From the NCBI GenBank assembly GCA_964549375.1, contig CAZJWF010000097.1:1-11764 (forward strand): a DNA stretch of 11,764 nt, given 5' to 3'. The translations under genes and the position numbers were made by a program. Under the pieces are notes generated by a model. It saw only the letters and a list, made by a program, of their open reading frames with translations, was not told where the DNA came from and made no database searches. Positions within the stretch are counted from its first letter, which is position 1; each line of letters starts with the position of its first letter. Origin of the DNA: JAHDDY01 sp964549375 (lineage in GTDB: Bacteria; Pseudomonadota; Alphaproteobacteria; Rhodobacterales; Rhodobacteraceae). This document shows, in pieces, positions 6,030-11,764 of this stretch.

Positions 6030-6716
6030 ATGATGCATACCCAGACAAAGTACGGCTGGACAAGCCCCCAAGTGATCCTTGGCGTGATTGCAATGGCAGT
6101 GATTGTCGCAGCATCAAATTATCTGGTGACGACACCGGTCAAGACCATTCTCGGCGTCGATATGGATGCCCTGACAGGTTTGAACTTCAGTGGTCACATT
6201 CAATGGGCGGCACTGATTTATCCAATCTCGTTTTTGATCACGGATTTGATGAACCGGGCATATGGCGCGGCATCGGCACGGCGCGTGATCTTTGTCGGCT
6301 TCGTCTTCGGCGTTTTGCTTTCGGTCATTGGCTCGATTTCTTTTGTGCAAAGCCTACCCGGCATGGGTGCGCTCAGCGCCTCCGAGCTGCTGACAAGTAA
6401 AGATTTCTGGCTGGATGCAGGTCGAGTTCCTATCGCATCCGGCACGGCGTTTCTTACCGCTCAGCTCTTGGACGTCTCGGTGTTCAACCGGCTACGCGAG
6501 GGAACATGGTGGAAAGCGCCGCTGATTTCATCCGTTCTGGCAGGAACGGTTGACAGCCTGATTTTTTGGGTGATGGCCTTTGGCGGAACCGGAGAGGCAA
6601 TCTTCCCCGGAGGCTGGGTGAATTTTGGCGTGGCCGACTGGTTGGTAAAACTGTCAATCACACTCGTGATGCTGATCCCATTCCGGGCGATGACATGGAA
6701 CCGGCGTGCGGCGTGA
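6030..6716 (+). CDS. yhhQ: Queuosine precursor transporter, YhhQ/VUT family
   Basis: A 228-residue inner-membrane protein with about six hydrophobic segments (near residues 16-32, 58-72, 85-107, 135-150, 164-186 and 203-221). Family marks are TDLMNRAYGAASARRVIFVG (71-90) and the segment GTAFLTAQLLDVSVFNRLR (138-156), followed by SSVLAGTVDSLIFW, where the conserved Asp lies in a membrane helix. YhhQ of E. coli imports the queuosine precursors preQ0 and preQ1; by homology this protein does the same, and queF nearby supports the pathway. The longest frame starts at a TTG (6018); two adjacent ATGs at 6030 and 6033 are likelier, though the ribosome-binding site is weak (AGAG or GGAAT). It is divergent from the GNAT gene. 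A short CGCTA/TAGCG stem lies after the stop, within the PPOX relic. Confidence 0.85.
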   Translation: MMHTQTKYGWTSPQVILGVIAMAVIVAASNYLVTTPVKTILGVDMDALTGLNFSGHIQWAALIYPISFLITDLMNRAYGAASARRVIFVGFVFGVLLSVIGSISFVQSLPGMGALSASELLTSKDFWLDAGRVPIASGTAFLTAQLLDVSVFNRLREGTWWKAPLISSVLAGTVDSLIFWVMAFGGTGEAIFPGGWVNFGVADWLVKLSITLVMLIPFRAMTWNRRAA

Positions 6717-6730
6717 AGCCACAAGACGCT

Positions 6731-6832
6731 CTAATTTGTCGCGCCGAACAATCCTGTCGCTACGAAAAATAGCGGCTGCTTCTCAATGAACGCGATAAAC
6801 GAGGGTTTAAGCCTTGCGGTCTTGATACCCAT
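6731..6832 (-). pseudogene. 33-codon N-terminal relic of a pyridoxamine-5'-phosphate-oxidase-like (PPOX) protein gene
   Basis: On the minus strand an ATG at 6832, with AAAGGAAC 5-8 nt upstream, opens MGIKTARLKPSFIAFIEKQP, then LFFVATGLFGATN and a TAG at 6731. The pattern MGxxxxxLxPxxxxFIExQxxFFVAT is the N-terminus of PPOX-type flavoproteins of about 180-220 residues, which normally continue into GxxNxSPKG. Here the frame stops at that point, and further minus-strand sequence is the antisense of the transporter's 3' end, with no PPOX sequence seen. The likeliest reading is a gene cut by a rearrangement that left its start, ribosome-binding site and upstream region. A functional 33-residue peptide is possible but less likely. 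Confidence 0.6.
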
Positions 6833-6872
6833 GATATGTTCCTTTCGGTGCGTTCGGCGAAAGATACCCGAC

Positions 6873-6900
6873 TTCTACTGACACCATTATGTCAGTAGAG
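6873..6900. promoter_or_regulatory. Palindromic operator-like site upstream of the PPOX relic
   Basis: TTCTACTGACA (6873-6883) and TGTCAGTAGAG (6890-6900) form an 11-position dyad around 6 nt (10 Watson-Crick pairs and one T-G). The core TACTGACA-N6-TGTCAGTA has the size and symmetry of sites bound by dimeric repressors such as TetR-family proteins. It lies 41 nt upstream of the relic's ATG. It is not followed by T-runs. The regulator is not in this window. The surrounding gap, 6833-7020, holds otherwise only the terminator at 6974-7005. Confidence 0.5.
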
Positions 6901-6973
6901 TTCTACCCTTCCCGCGATAGGTCGGTACGCATGTTCCGGCTGATAGTTCGCCCAGTTTCAGAAACACCAACGA

Positions 6974-7005
6974 GAAAACGACCCACCATGCAGCGGGCCG
7001 TTTTC
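6974..7005 (-). terminator. Terminator of the spondin-domain gene
   Basis: GAAAACG (6974-6980) pairs with CGTTTTC (6999-7005), extended by CCC/GGG across an A-C mismatch. It begins 16 nt after the minus-strand stop at 7021. The minus strand runs from the stem into GTTTTCTCGTT, a modest T-rich tail. Confidence 0.6.
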
Positions 7006-7020
7006 ATTATTACTCAAAAC

Positions 7021-8163
7021 TCAGCTTTGAGGACCCCTGAAGTCAAAGTCACTTCCAGCATCAGACGTATCACCATCTGTTGCAGGCAGACCTTCAGAAC
7101 CAATAAAGCCTGGGTGCGATGCGACAACGCCGCCTTCATCAACGCCGGTGTCTGGCGCGGATTGATTGAGGAAAGCCGCGTCTTGCTCGGTATTCACCTC
7201 AGTCCCGGCGTCAAGCACGTCAGATCCCTTGATCTCAACATCCTGACCAATAAAGTTTCCTTTATCGTCAAAAATCTGAATGCCGCGCGGATCACCCGGC
7301 GACGAGATAAAGGCGTCATTCGACGGAATGACCATCGAAGCAAAGCTCAGGAATTGCGATTTTGCTGGGTGAACCGTCAGAATAATGGATCCTGACTCGC
7401 CGGTATCCAGAGGACCGGCAGCGGCGCCGCCCGGTCCAGTAATCACACCGTCACTGCCTTCAGCACCGCTACTCTCGAAGGCTTCGCCAATATCACTGAC
7501 GGTCCCGTCTTCAGCAAGACGCTCAAGGAATTCAGCAGCCGCTTCACCGCGATCGTAGATGTCGAAGTTACCGTCTTGGATGGCCACCCAAGGCGGCGTC
7601 AGGAACGTCCCGCCTTCTGGAGCGTCATTCGTGAAGGTGATCTCGACATCGCGCGTACCATCCGCATTCACTGCAACGACCCGCGTGCTCACGCTCGCAA
7701 TCGGCACATTCCCACCGTCACGGGTAAAATCACCAGTCGTTTCAAGAATTGGAACACCTGCATCAGTTATCCCGCCAAGAATTTGACCATTCGTTGTCGG
7801 AACGGGCGGAGTAGATGGCACGTCTCCACCGACACCTCCGCCGCCGCCACCACCAGAGGCGTCGAAATTCTCTTGTCGTGCCGCCTGGCGCTCAGCAAAC
7901 GCATCAGCGCGTGCTTCCTGTCTGGCTTCGAATCTCGCAGTCCGAGCATCCACATTGTTTGGTCTTGCTTCTAAGCGCGCTGCAAACCCATCGGCGCGCG
8001 TTTCTTGCCGCGCCTCAAACCGTTCCTCTCGAGCCTGCTGTCGTGCTTCAAAGCGTTCCGCGCGGGTCGGCGATGCACTGGTCTCGGATTTGACCATTGC
8101 ATCAAATCCTCCGGACGACTGCTGCGAAGCAGCCGCGTCGGATGACACTCCATCAATTCTCAT
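7021..8163 (-). CDS. Spondin-domain protein with an N-terminal 11-residue repeat
   Basis: A 380-residue protein in three parts. Residues about 34-100 are rich in Ala, Arg, Glu and Gln and contain an 11-residue repeat with core RFEARQ. Residues 101-128 are a linker with seven glycines and then Pro/Thr. Residues about 172-352 match the spondin_N domain: DVEITFTNDAPEGGTFLTPP, later GPLDTGESG, then the signature LSFASMVIPSNDAFI (272-286), followed by DAGTEVNTE and SHPGF. In animals this domain mediates extracellular matrix binding; bacterial copies are secreted or surface proteins of unknown partner. No signal peptide is visible (MRIDGVSSDAAASQQSS is hydrophilic). The C-terminus is acidic and ends SDFDFRGPQS, so a type I or other leaderless export route is possible but unproven. 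AGGAG lies 7 nt before the ATG. A promoter is seen at 8221-8249, a terminator at 6974-7005. Confidence 0.82.
   Translation of the reverse strand: MRIDGVSSDAAASQQSSGGFDAMVKSETSASPTRAERFEARQQAREERFEARQETRADGFAARLEARPNNVDARTARFEARQEARADAFAERQAARQENFDASGGGGGGGVGGDVPSTPPVPTTNGQILGGITDAGVPILETTGDFTRDGGNVPIASVSTRVVAVNADGTRDVEITFTNDAPEGGTFLTPPWVAIQDGNFDIYDRGEAAAEFLERLAEDGTVSDIGEAFESSGAEGSDGVITGPGGAAAGPLDTGESGSIILTVHPAKSQFLSFASMVIPSNDAFISSPGDPRGIQIFDDKGNFIGQDVEIKGSDVLDAGTEVNTEQDAAFLNQSAPDTGVDEGGVVASHPGFIGSEGLPATDGDTSDAGSDFDFRGPQS
7864..8055 (-). repeat. 11-residue (hendecad) repeat coding region in the spondin-domain gene
   Basis: In protein residues 37-100 the unit RFEARQxxRxx recurs with aromatic residues at 38, 49 and 60, Val at 71, then Phe at 78, 89 and 100, that is every 11 residues with one 7-residue step. 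A period of 11 fits an amphipathic helix or hendecad coiled coil with a highly charged face. The DNA copies have diverged, so this is an old protein repeat rather than a recent tandem DNA expansion. Confidence 0.7.
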
Positions 8164-8220
8164 TATGATCTCCTAAAATTGTAGCATTTTGAACGATACA
8201 TGACTAAAATCGAGGTATGC

Positions 8221-8249
8221 TGTATAAAAATGATACATTTTATTCACAA
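8221..8249 (-). promoter_or_regulatory. Sigma70-type promoter of the spondin-domain gene
   Basis: On the minus strand TTGTGA (8244-8249) and TATACA (8221-8226) are spaced by exactly 17 nt in a locally AT-rich stretch, giving a leader of roughly 50 nt to the ATG at 8163. Two copies of the 10-mer AATGATACAT/AACGATACAT (8229-8238 and 8192-8201) lie in the spacer and just after the expected transcription start, 37 nt apart; they may be regulator half-sites. Confidence 0.5.
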
Positions 8250-8330
8250 GATTGTGATATTATATTTGTGTAAGTGGCAAGTAGCGAGCAAGAATACGCT
8301 AATGCAACGCAGATAACTTCATCCCAAATA

Positions 8331-8795
8331 TTACCCGCGACCACGATAAGTTGGGACGCCCTGATCGGGCAACCAAAGACCAGCGGGCGACTCGCCCGTC
8401 TGCCAGAAGACGTCAATCGGAATACCACCTCTCGGATACCAATAGGCTCCGATACGCAACCAAACCGGCTCCAACTCCTTGACCAGCCTTTGGGCAATTC
8501 CCACTGAACACGTCTCGTGGAACGCACCGTGATTGCGGAACGATCCCAAGAATAGTTTGAGCGATTTGGATTCCACCAACCAATCGCGCGGTACGTAGTC
8601 AATGACCAGATGCGCGAAGTCAGGTTGGCCCGTCATCGGACAAAGCGACGTGAACTCTGGCGCAGTAAACCGAACCAGATATTCCGTCCCAACATTGCCG
8701 TTCGGCACGCGCTCAAGCACCGCGTCCTCGGGGTTGGTTGGCGCGACAACATCTTTGCCCAGTTGCGTCAGGGAAGAGGTATCCGTCTTAATCAT
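8331..8795 (-). CDS. queF: NADPH-dependent 7-cyano-7-deazaguanine (preQ0) reductase
   Basis: A 154-residue cytoplasmic enzyme of the T-fold family that reduces the nitrile of preQ0 to the aminomethyl group of preQ1, before its insertion into tRNA by Tgt. This is the short, unimodular type. Key residues are seen: Cys52 in FTSLCPMTGQPDF (forms the thioimide with preQ0), Asp59, the NADPH-binding motif ESKSLK (75-80), and His93-Glu94 in FRNHGAFHE, where Glu binds the substrate. The open frame reaches back to 8969, into dnaN on the other strand; the ATG at 8795 has AAGGAA 6 nt upstream and fits the family length, so I used it. It is divergent from dnaN. No clear terminator was seen between its stop and the spondin-gene promoter. 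I saw no match to a preQ1 riboswitch. Confidence 0.95.
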   Translation of the reverse strand: MIKTDTSSLTQLGKDVVAPTNPEDAVLERVPNGNVGTEYLVRFTAPEFTSLCPMTGQPDFAHLVIDYVPRDWLVESKSLKLFLGSFRNHGAFHETCSVGIAQRLVKELEPVWLRIGAYWYPRGGIPIDVFWQTGESPAGLWLPDQGVPTYRGRG

Positions 8796-8805
8796 GCTGT
8801 ATTCC

Positions 8806-8843
8806 TTGAGATTTTTCGCCTCATACGCGCTGTTGCATCTCAA
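8806..8843 (-). promoter_or_regulatory. Leader hairpin adjoining the queF ribosome-binding site
   Basis: TTGAGAT (8806-8812) and ATCTCAA (8837-8843) form a perfect 7-bp inverted repeat around 24 nt. On the queF mRNA the 3' arm runs straight into the AAGGAA Shine-Dalgarno sequence, with an A-rich run (GAAAAA) in the loop. It does not match the consensus of known preQ1 riboswitch classes as I know them. Confidence 0.3.
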
Positions 8844-8915
8844 TTCTATAGTGTACTCGCTTCCCGGCGCTGAAATCTGTAACTTCTGCAGCCCAAGACG
8901 AATCGCGAGGGTCAA

Positions 8916-10022
8916 ATGAAGGTTACGGCAGAACGCGCGGCATTGTTGAAATCGCTGAGCCATGTCCAAAGTGTTGTTGAACGTCGCAACACCATTCCGA
9001 TCCTATCAAACCTTATGCTCAAAGCTGAGGGATCTAGCCTGTCGCTGACCGCGACAGATCTCGATATAGAAGCTGTCGAGACGATGGATGCAAAGGTTGA
9101 GACTGGCGGAGCAGTGACGGCACCTGCGCAGACCCTTTACGAAATTGTTCGCAAGCTACCAGACGGGTCAGAAGTTTCGCTGTCTCTGAATGTCGAAGAT
9201 GGACGTTTGACGGTGAGTTCCGGCCGATCGCGTTTTGCGCTCGCGACGCTGCCCTCCTCCGATTATCCAGTCATGGCATCGTCGGAATATAGCCATAACT
9301 ATGAGGTCACCGCAGGCGACTTGAATCGCTTATTCGAAAAAACGCGCTTCGCGATCTCGACTGAGGAGACCCGCTACTACCTCAATGGCGTTTATCTGCA
9401 TGTCGTCGAGGATAATCTGCGCGCGGTGGCCACCGATGGACACCGGTTGGCGCGGGTTGATATGCCGTTACCAAATGGAGCGGCAGGGTCGCCCGGCGTT
9501 ATCGTGCCGCGCAAGACCGTGACTGAACTCGGTAAGCTGTTGGAAGATGCCGATGCTGTCGCGCAGATATCTGTTTCCGAAGCCAAAGTCCGTATCGCAT
9601 GTGGCCGGTTTGTCCTGACCTCAAAAGTCATTGATGGCCAATTCCCCGATTACACGCGCGTCATACCGGTCGGCAATGACAAGACCCTGACGGTCGACGC
9701 CAAGATGTTCGCAGGTGCCGTGGACCGCGTAGCGACCGTAAGTTCAGAAAAATCGCGCGCTGTAAAACTCTCGCTGGAAGAAGACAAGCTGACACTCTCG
9801 GTCAATTCTCCTGAAAGCGGCACCGCTGATGAAGAGATGGTCGTTGCCTATGCTGCCGAACCAATGTCGATTGGCTTTAACGCGAAGTACTTGACCGAAA
9901 TCGCCGCGCAGATTGAACGCGAGAATGCGTTGTTTGAATTCGCCGATAGTGCCGCGCCGACCCTCGTGCGCGAGGCTGGAGATGATCACGTCATTTACGT
10001 CGTGATGCCGATGCGAGTTTGA
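8916..10022 (+). CDS. dnaN: DNA polymerase III beta subunit (sliding clamp)
   Basis: A 368-residue protein, close to the 366-372 usual for the family. It forms the dimeric ring that tethers DNA polymerase III to DNA and serves as docking site for polymerases, mismatch repair and RecF-pathway factors. Family marks are MKVTAERAALLKSLSHVQSV followed by ERRNTIPILSNLML at the N-terminus, SGRSRFALATLPSSDYP in the first domain, TRYYLNGVYLH and ATDGHRLA in the second, and DGQFPDYTRVIP leading into the third. The protein closes with YVVMPMRV, the typical C-terminus of clamps. GAGGG (8907-8911) lies 4 nt before the ATG. dnaA is not upstream: its place is taken by divergent queF. recF follows after 44 nt on the same strand, so the pair is likely an operon. 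Confidence 0.98.
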   Translation: MKVTAERAALLKSLSHVQSVVERRNTIPILSNLMLKAEGSSLSLTATDLDIEAVETMDAKVETGGAVTAPAQTLYEIVRKLPDGSEVSLSLNVEDGRLTVSSGRSRFALATLPSSDYPVMASSEYSHNYEVTAGDLNRLFEKTRFAISTEETRYYLNGVYLHVVEDNLRAVATDGHRLARVDMPLPNGAAGSPGVIVPRKTVTELGKLLEDADAVAQISVSEAKVRIACGRFVLTSKVIDGQFPDYTRVIPVGNDKTLTVDAKMFAGAVDRVATVSSEKSRAVKLSLEEDKLTLSVNSPESGTADEEMVVAYAAEPMSIGFNAKYLTEIAAQIERENALFEFADSAAPTLVREAGDDHVIYVVMPMRV

Positions 10023-10024
10023 TC

Positions 10025-10050
10025 ACACCGCTTGGCTCATTGCGCGGTGT
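10025..10050 (+). other. Hairpin in the dnaN-recF gap
   Basis: ACACCGC (10025-10031) and GCGGTGT (10044-10050) form a perfect 7-bp stem with a 12-nt loop, starting 3 nt after the dnaN stop. There is no T-run, so it would at most reduce or process read-through into recF rather than fully terminate. Confidence 0.4.
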
Positions 10051-10066
10051 CCCGTAGGAAGCCCGT

Positions 10067-11164
10067 GTGACCCTTGCCTTGACCACCCTTCGGCTCATCG
10101 CCTTTCGCTCCTATGCGCGTGCTGACCTGCTTGTCGGGGCTAATGCGATTGCGCTGGCGGGACCAAATGGCGCGGGCAAAACCAATATTCTCGAAGCCGT
10201 GTCATTGCTGGCGCCGGGGCGTGGGTTACGCCGGGCCCAGCCCGCAGACTTTGCCCGTCAACCGCCGAATATTGGTTGGTCCGTCACGGCAACGTTGGAA
10301 CGACCCGGTGACCCGACAGTTTTATGGACCGGGGCCGAAGCTGAAGCCCGTCGTACAGCCAAGCGTGATGAAAAATCCGTGTCGGTCCTCTCGCTGGGCA
10401 GGATCTTGCGAATCTTGTGGCTAACCCCTGCGCTCGACCGGGTATTTGTCGAAGGCCCGGCCGAGCGGCGGCGGTTCTTAGATCGCATTGCGCTGAGTTT
10501 TTCGCCCGATCATGCCGAACACGCCTCGCGATACGAAAAGTCAATGCGGGATCGAAACAGGTTGTTGAAAGACGGAGTTTCGGATCAACGATGGTTAAGT
10601 GCACTGGAAAGTCAGATGGTTGAATCAGGCTTAGGTCTGGCGCAAGGGCGGCGGGAAGCGCTGACCGGATTGCTGTCGGCGCAAGATGAGGAAAGTGCAT
10701 TTCCCCGCGCGGGTGTGGCACTCGAAGGCGAATTCGAGGAGGCTGCCCCCAATGCCGAGCGCTATGCCGCGCGGCTCTACGATGCGCGTCCTCAGGATGG
10801 TTTGGCCGGACGCACACTCTTTGGACCGCATCGCAGCGATTTAGCGGTTCGATATGTAGCGAAAGACTCACCAGCTTCGGCTTGCTCCACCGGCGAGCAA
10901 AAGGCCCTCCTTGTGAGTTTGATCCTCGCCAATGCTCGCGCGTTGACCGCGTTGACCGGCGTGCCCCCCATCTTGCTCCTCGATGAAATCGCCGCACATT
11001 TCGACGCAGATCGCAGAGCGCTGTTATTTGCGGAAATCGAAGCGCTGGGCGCGCAGGCATGGATGACCGGAACGGAATGGGCGCTATTTGAAGCGCTGGG
11101 GGAGAAGGCGCAGCGCTTTGCCGTGCGCGAAGGGGAAGATGGTTCGAAGATTGAAGCACGTTAG
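10067..11164 (+). CDS. recF: DNA replication and repair protein RecF
   Basis: A 365-residue SMC-like ATPase of the RecFOR pathway, which helps load RecA at single-stranded gaps. The order of motifs is complete: LRLIAFRSYARADL at the N-terminus, Walker A GPNGAGKT (32-39), RRRFLDRIALSFSPDHA in the lid region, the ABC signature CSTGEQKALL (273-282), and Walker B ILLLDE (302-307) followed by HFDADRR. Length is normal. The start is a GTG at 10067, with AGGAAG at 10056-10061, 5 nt upstream; no ATG gives a complete Walker region. In many alphaproteobacteria gyrB follows recF, but here an adenylating-enzyme gene does. A GGTG/CACC mini-stem follows the stop at 11165-11176 without a T-run. Confidence 0.97.
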   Translation: MTLALTTLRLIAFRSYARADLLVGANAIALAGPNGAGKTNILEAVSLLAPGRGLRRAQPADFARQPPNIGWSVTATLERPGDPTVLWTGAEAEARRTAKRDEKSVSVLSLGRILRILWLTPALDRVFVEGPAERRRFLDRIALSFSPDHAEHASRYEKSMRDRNRLLKDGVSDQRWLSALESQMVESGLGLAQGRREALTGLLSAQDEESAFPRAGVALEGEFEEAAPNAERYAARLYDARPQDGLAGRTLFGPHRSDLAVRYVAKDSPASACSTGEQKALLVSLILANARALTALTGVPPILLLDEIAAHFDADRRALLFAEIEALGAQAWMTGTEWALFEALGEKAQRFAVREGEDGSKIEAR

Positions 11165-11205
11165 AGGTGCTTGCACCGCCCCCGTCTTGCTGAGATATTT
11201 TGGCG

Positions 11206-11764
11206 ATGCCTCATGTCTTTCACTTAATTGATCGCGCTGCCAAGGTCGCTGCCGAGCGTCCCGCCATCGGACATGGCTCTCGGGTAATGCTCAGTTTCGC
11301 AGCGTTGGAGGATCAAGCTACGCGGTTGGCGGGATATTTGATTCACCGTCTGGGACTGGTTCCACAAGACCGCGTCGCGTTGATCGCTTCGAATTCCCCA
11401 GAGTTTGTGGTGATGCTGGCTGCATGCTGGCGCGCAGGATTGACGCCCGTCCCAATGAACGCACGGCTGCATGAGCGCGAATTTGCATTCATGCTCGACC
11501 ATTCTGGCGCGAAAGTGGTTTTCACCACTCCCGACCTCAGTACGACAGCAAGGGCGGCGACAACGCCTGATGTTGTTGAGGTTCTGGAAACCGGCACGCG
11601 GGCTTTTGCCGACGCGCTCCGCTACGAGCGTTACAGCGGACCAATGCCGTCACCGGAGGATCTCGCATGGCTATTTTACACTTCCGGCACAACAGGCCAG
11701 CCCAAGGGGGCCATGCTGACACATCGGAATGTGATCGCAATGGGCGCGAGTTATTTCATCGACA
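11206..11764 (+). CDS. AMP-dependent synthetase/acyl-CoA ligase (ANL superfamily), N-terminal part, runs off the right edge
   Basis: The frame is open from the ATG at 11206 to the end of the window, 186 codons. An in-frame TGA at 11191 limits the start. The protein shows the N-terminal ANL fold: FAALEDQATRLAGYL, DRVALIASNSPEFVVMLAAC, WRAGLTPVPMNARLHEREF, and the AMP-binding P-loop YTSGTTGQPKGAM (158-170) followed by LTHRN. The family activates carboxylic acids to acyl-adenylates and usually transfers them to CoA. The pattern RLHExEFxFMLDHSGA is common in fatty-acid and aromatic-acid CoA ligases, but the specificity-determining half is outside the window. The ribosome-binding site is weak. It lies 41 nt after recF and could be read from the same transcript. 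Confidence 0.92.
   Translation, partial: MPHVFHLIDRAAKVAAERPAIGHGSRVMLSFAALEDQATRLAGYLIHRLGLVPQDRVALIASNSPEFVVMLAACWRAGLTPVPMNARLHEREFAFMLDHSGAKVVFTTPDLSTTARAATTPDVVEVLETGTRAFADALRYERYSGPMPSPEDLAWLFYTSGTTGQPKGAMLTHRNVIAMGASYFID

Noticed and set aside
5971..6135. N-terminal extension of 55 residues on the GNAT protein
   Set aside because: It overlaps the start of the divergent transporter gene, is Ser/Leu/Gln-rich without family likeness, and the internal ATG at 5970 has a good ribosome-binding site.
6758..6774. CGCTA/TAGCG stem as the transporter gene's terminator
   Set aside because: Only 5 bp, no T-run after it on the plus strand, and it lies inside the PPOX relic's coding sequence.
8796..8969. 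N-terminal extension of 58 residues on QueF
   Set aside because: It reads antisense through the start of dnaN and is absent from the short QueF family; the ATG at 8795 has a good ribosome-binding site.
10284..11159. 291-codon minus-strand open frame opposite recF
   Set aside because: Arg/Pro-rich antisense shadow of an unambiguous recF gene, with no domain or ribosome-binding site.

Overview
The window looks like a piece of an alphaproteobacterial chromosome, probably marine or aquatic and of moderate GC. The basis is an IalB-type periplasmic protein, the style of DnaN and RecF, a small LYGxxW-type helix-turn-helix protein, and the dnaN-recF pair separated from dnaA. No assignment below class is supported by the sequence alone. 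There is no tRNA, rRNA, insertion sequence or CRISPR array. Most of it is ordinary core and accessory chromosome.

Layout: (1) 1-1045, minus strand: the first 26 codons of a ComM/YifB-type Mg-chelatase-like ATPase, preceded by an HSL-family alpha/beta hydrolase. (2) 1139-2367, plus strand: an exported IalB-like protein and a DJ-1/PfpI-family (isonitrile-hydratase-like) protein. (3) 2490-3995, minus strand: a secreted Pro/Thr/Tyr/Gln-rich protein of unknown role and a small putative HTH protein, with a stem-loop terminator at the convergent junction. (4) 3996-4420: a 425-nt gap without a credible gene but with four consecutive strong inverted repeats, the best place here to look for an undescribed RNA. 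(5) 4421-5970, minus strand: a two-gene unit of a GNAT acetyltransferase and an EEP-family lipoprotein, 2 nt apart. (6) 6030-6716, plus strand: a YhhQ/VUT-family queuosine-precursor transporter. (7) 6731-8163, minus strand: a 33-codon relic of a PPOX-like flavoprotein gene with a palindromic operator-like site upstream, and a spondin-domain protein with an N-terminal 11-residue repeat. (8) 8331-8795, minus strand: queF. (9) 8916-11764, plus strand: dnaN, recF and the first 186 codons of an acyl-CoA-synthetase-like adenylating enzyme.

Functional links: QueF (preQ0 to preQ1) and the YhhQ-type transporter (queuosine precursor uptake) belong to one tRNA-modification pathway and lie about 1.6 kb apart. 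DnaN and RecF are the replication clamp and the gap-repair loader in their usual order. Three proteins (IalB-like, Pro-rich, EEP lipoprotein) carry visible export signals. The spondin-domain protein is adhesion-like, but no export signal is visible in it.

Several starts were moved from the longest reading frame on the basis of ribosome-binding sites or family N-termini: hydrolase 1045, HTH protein 3995, GNAT 5970, transporter 6030, queF 8795.
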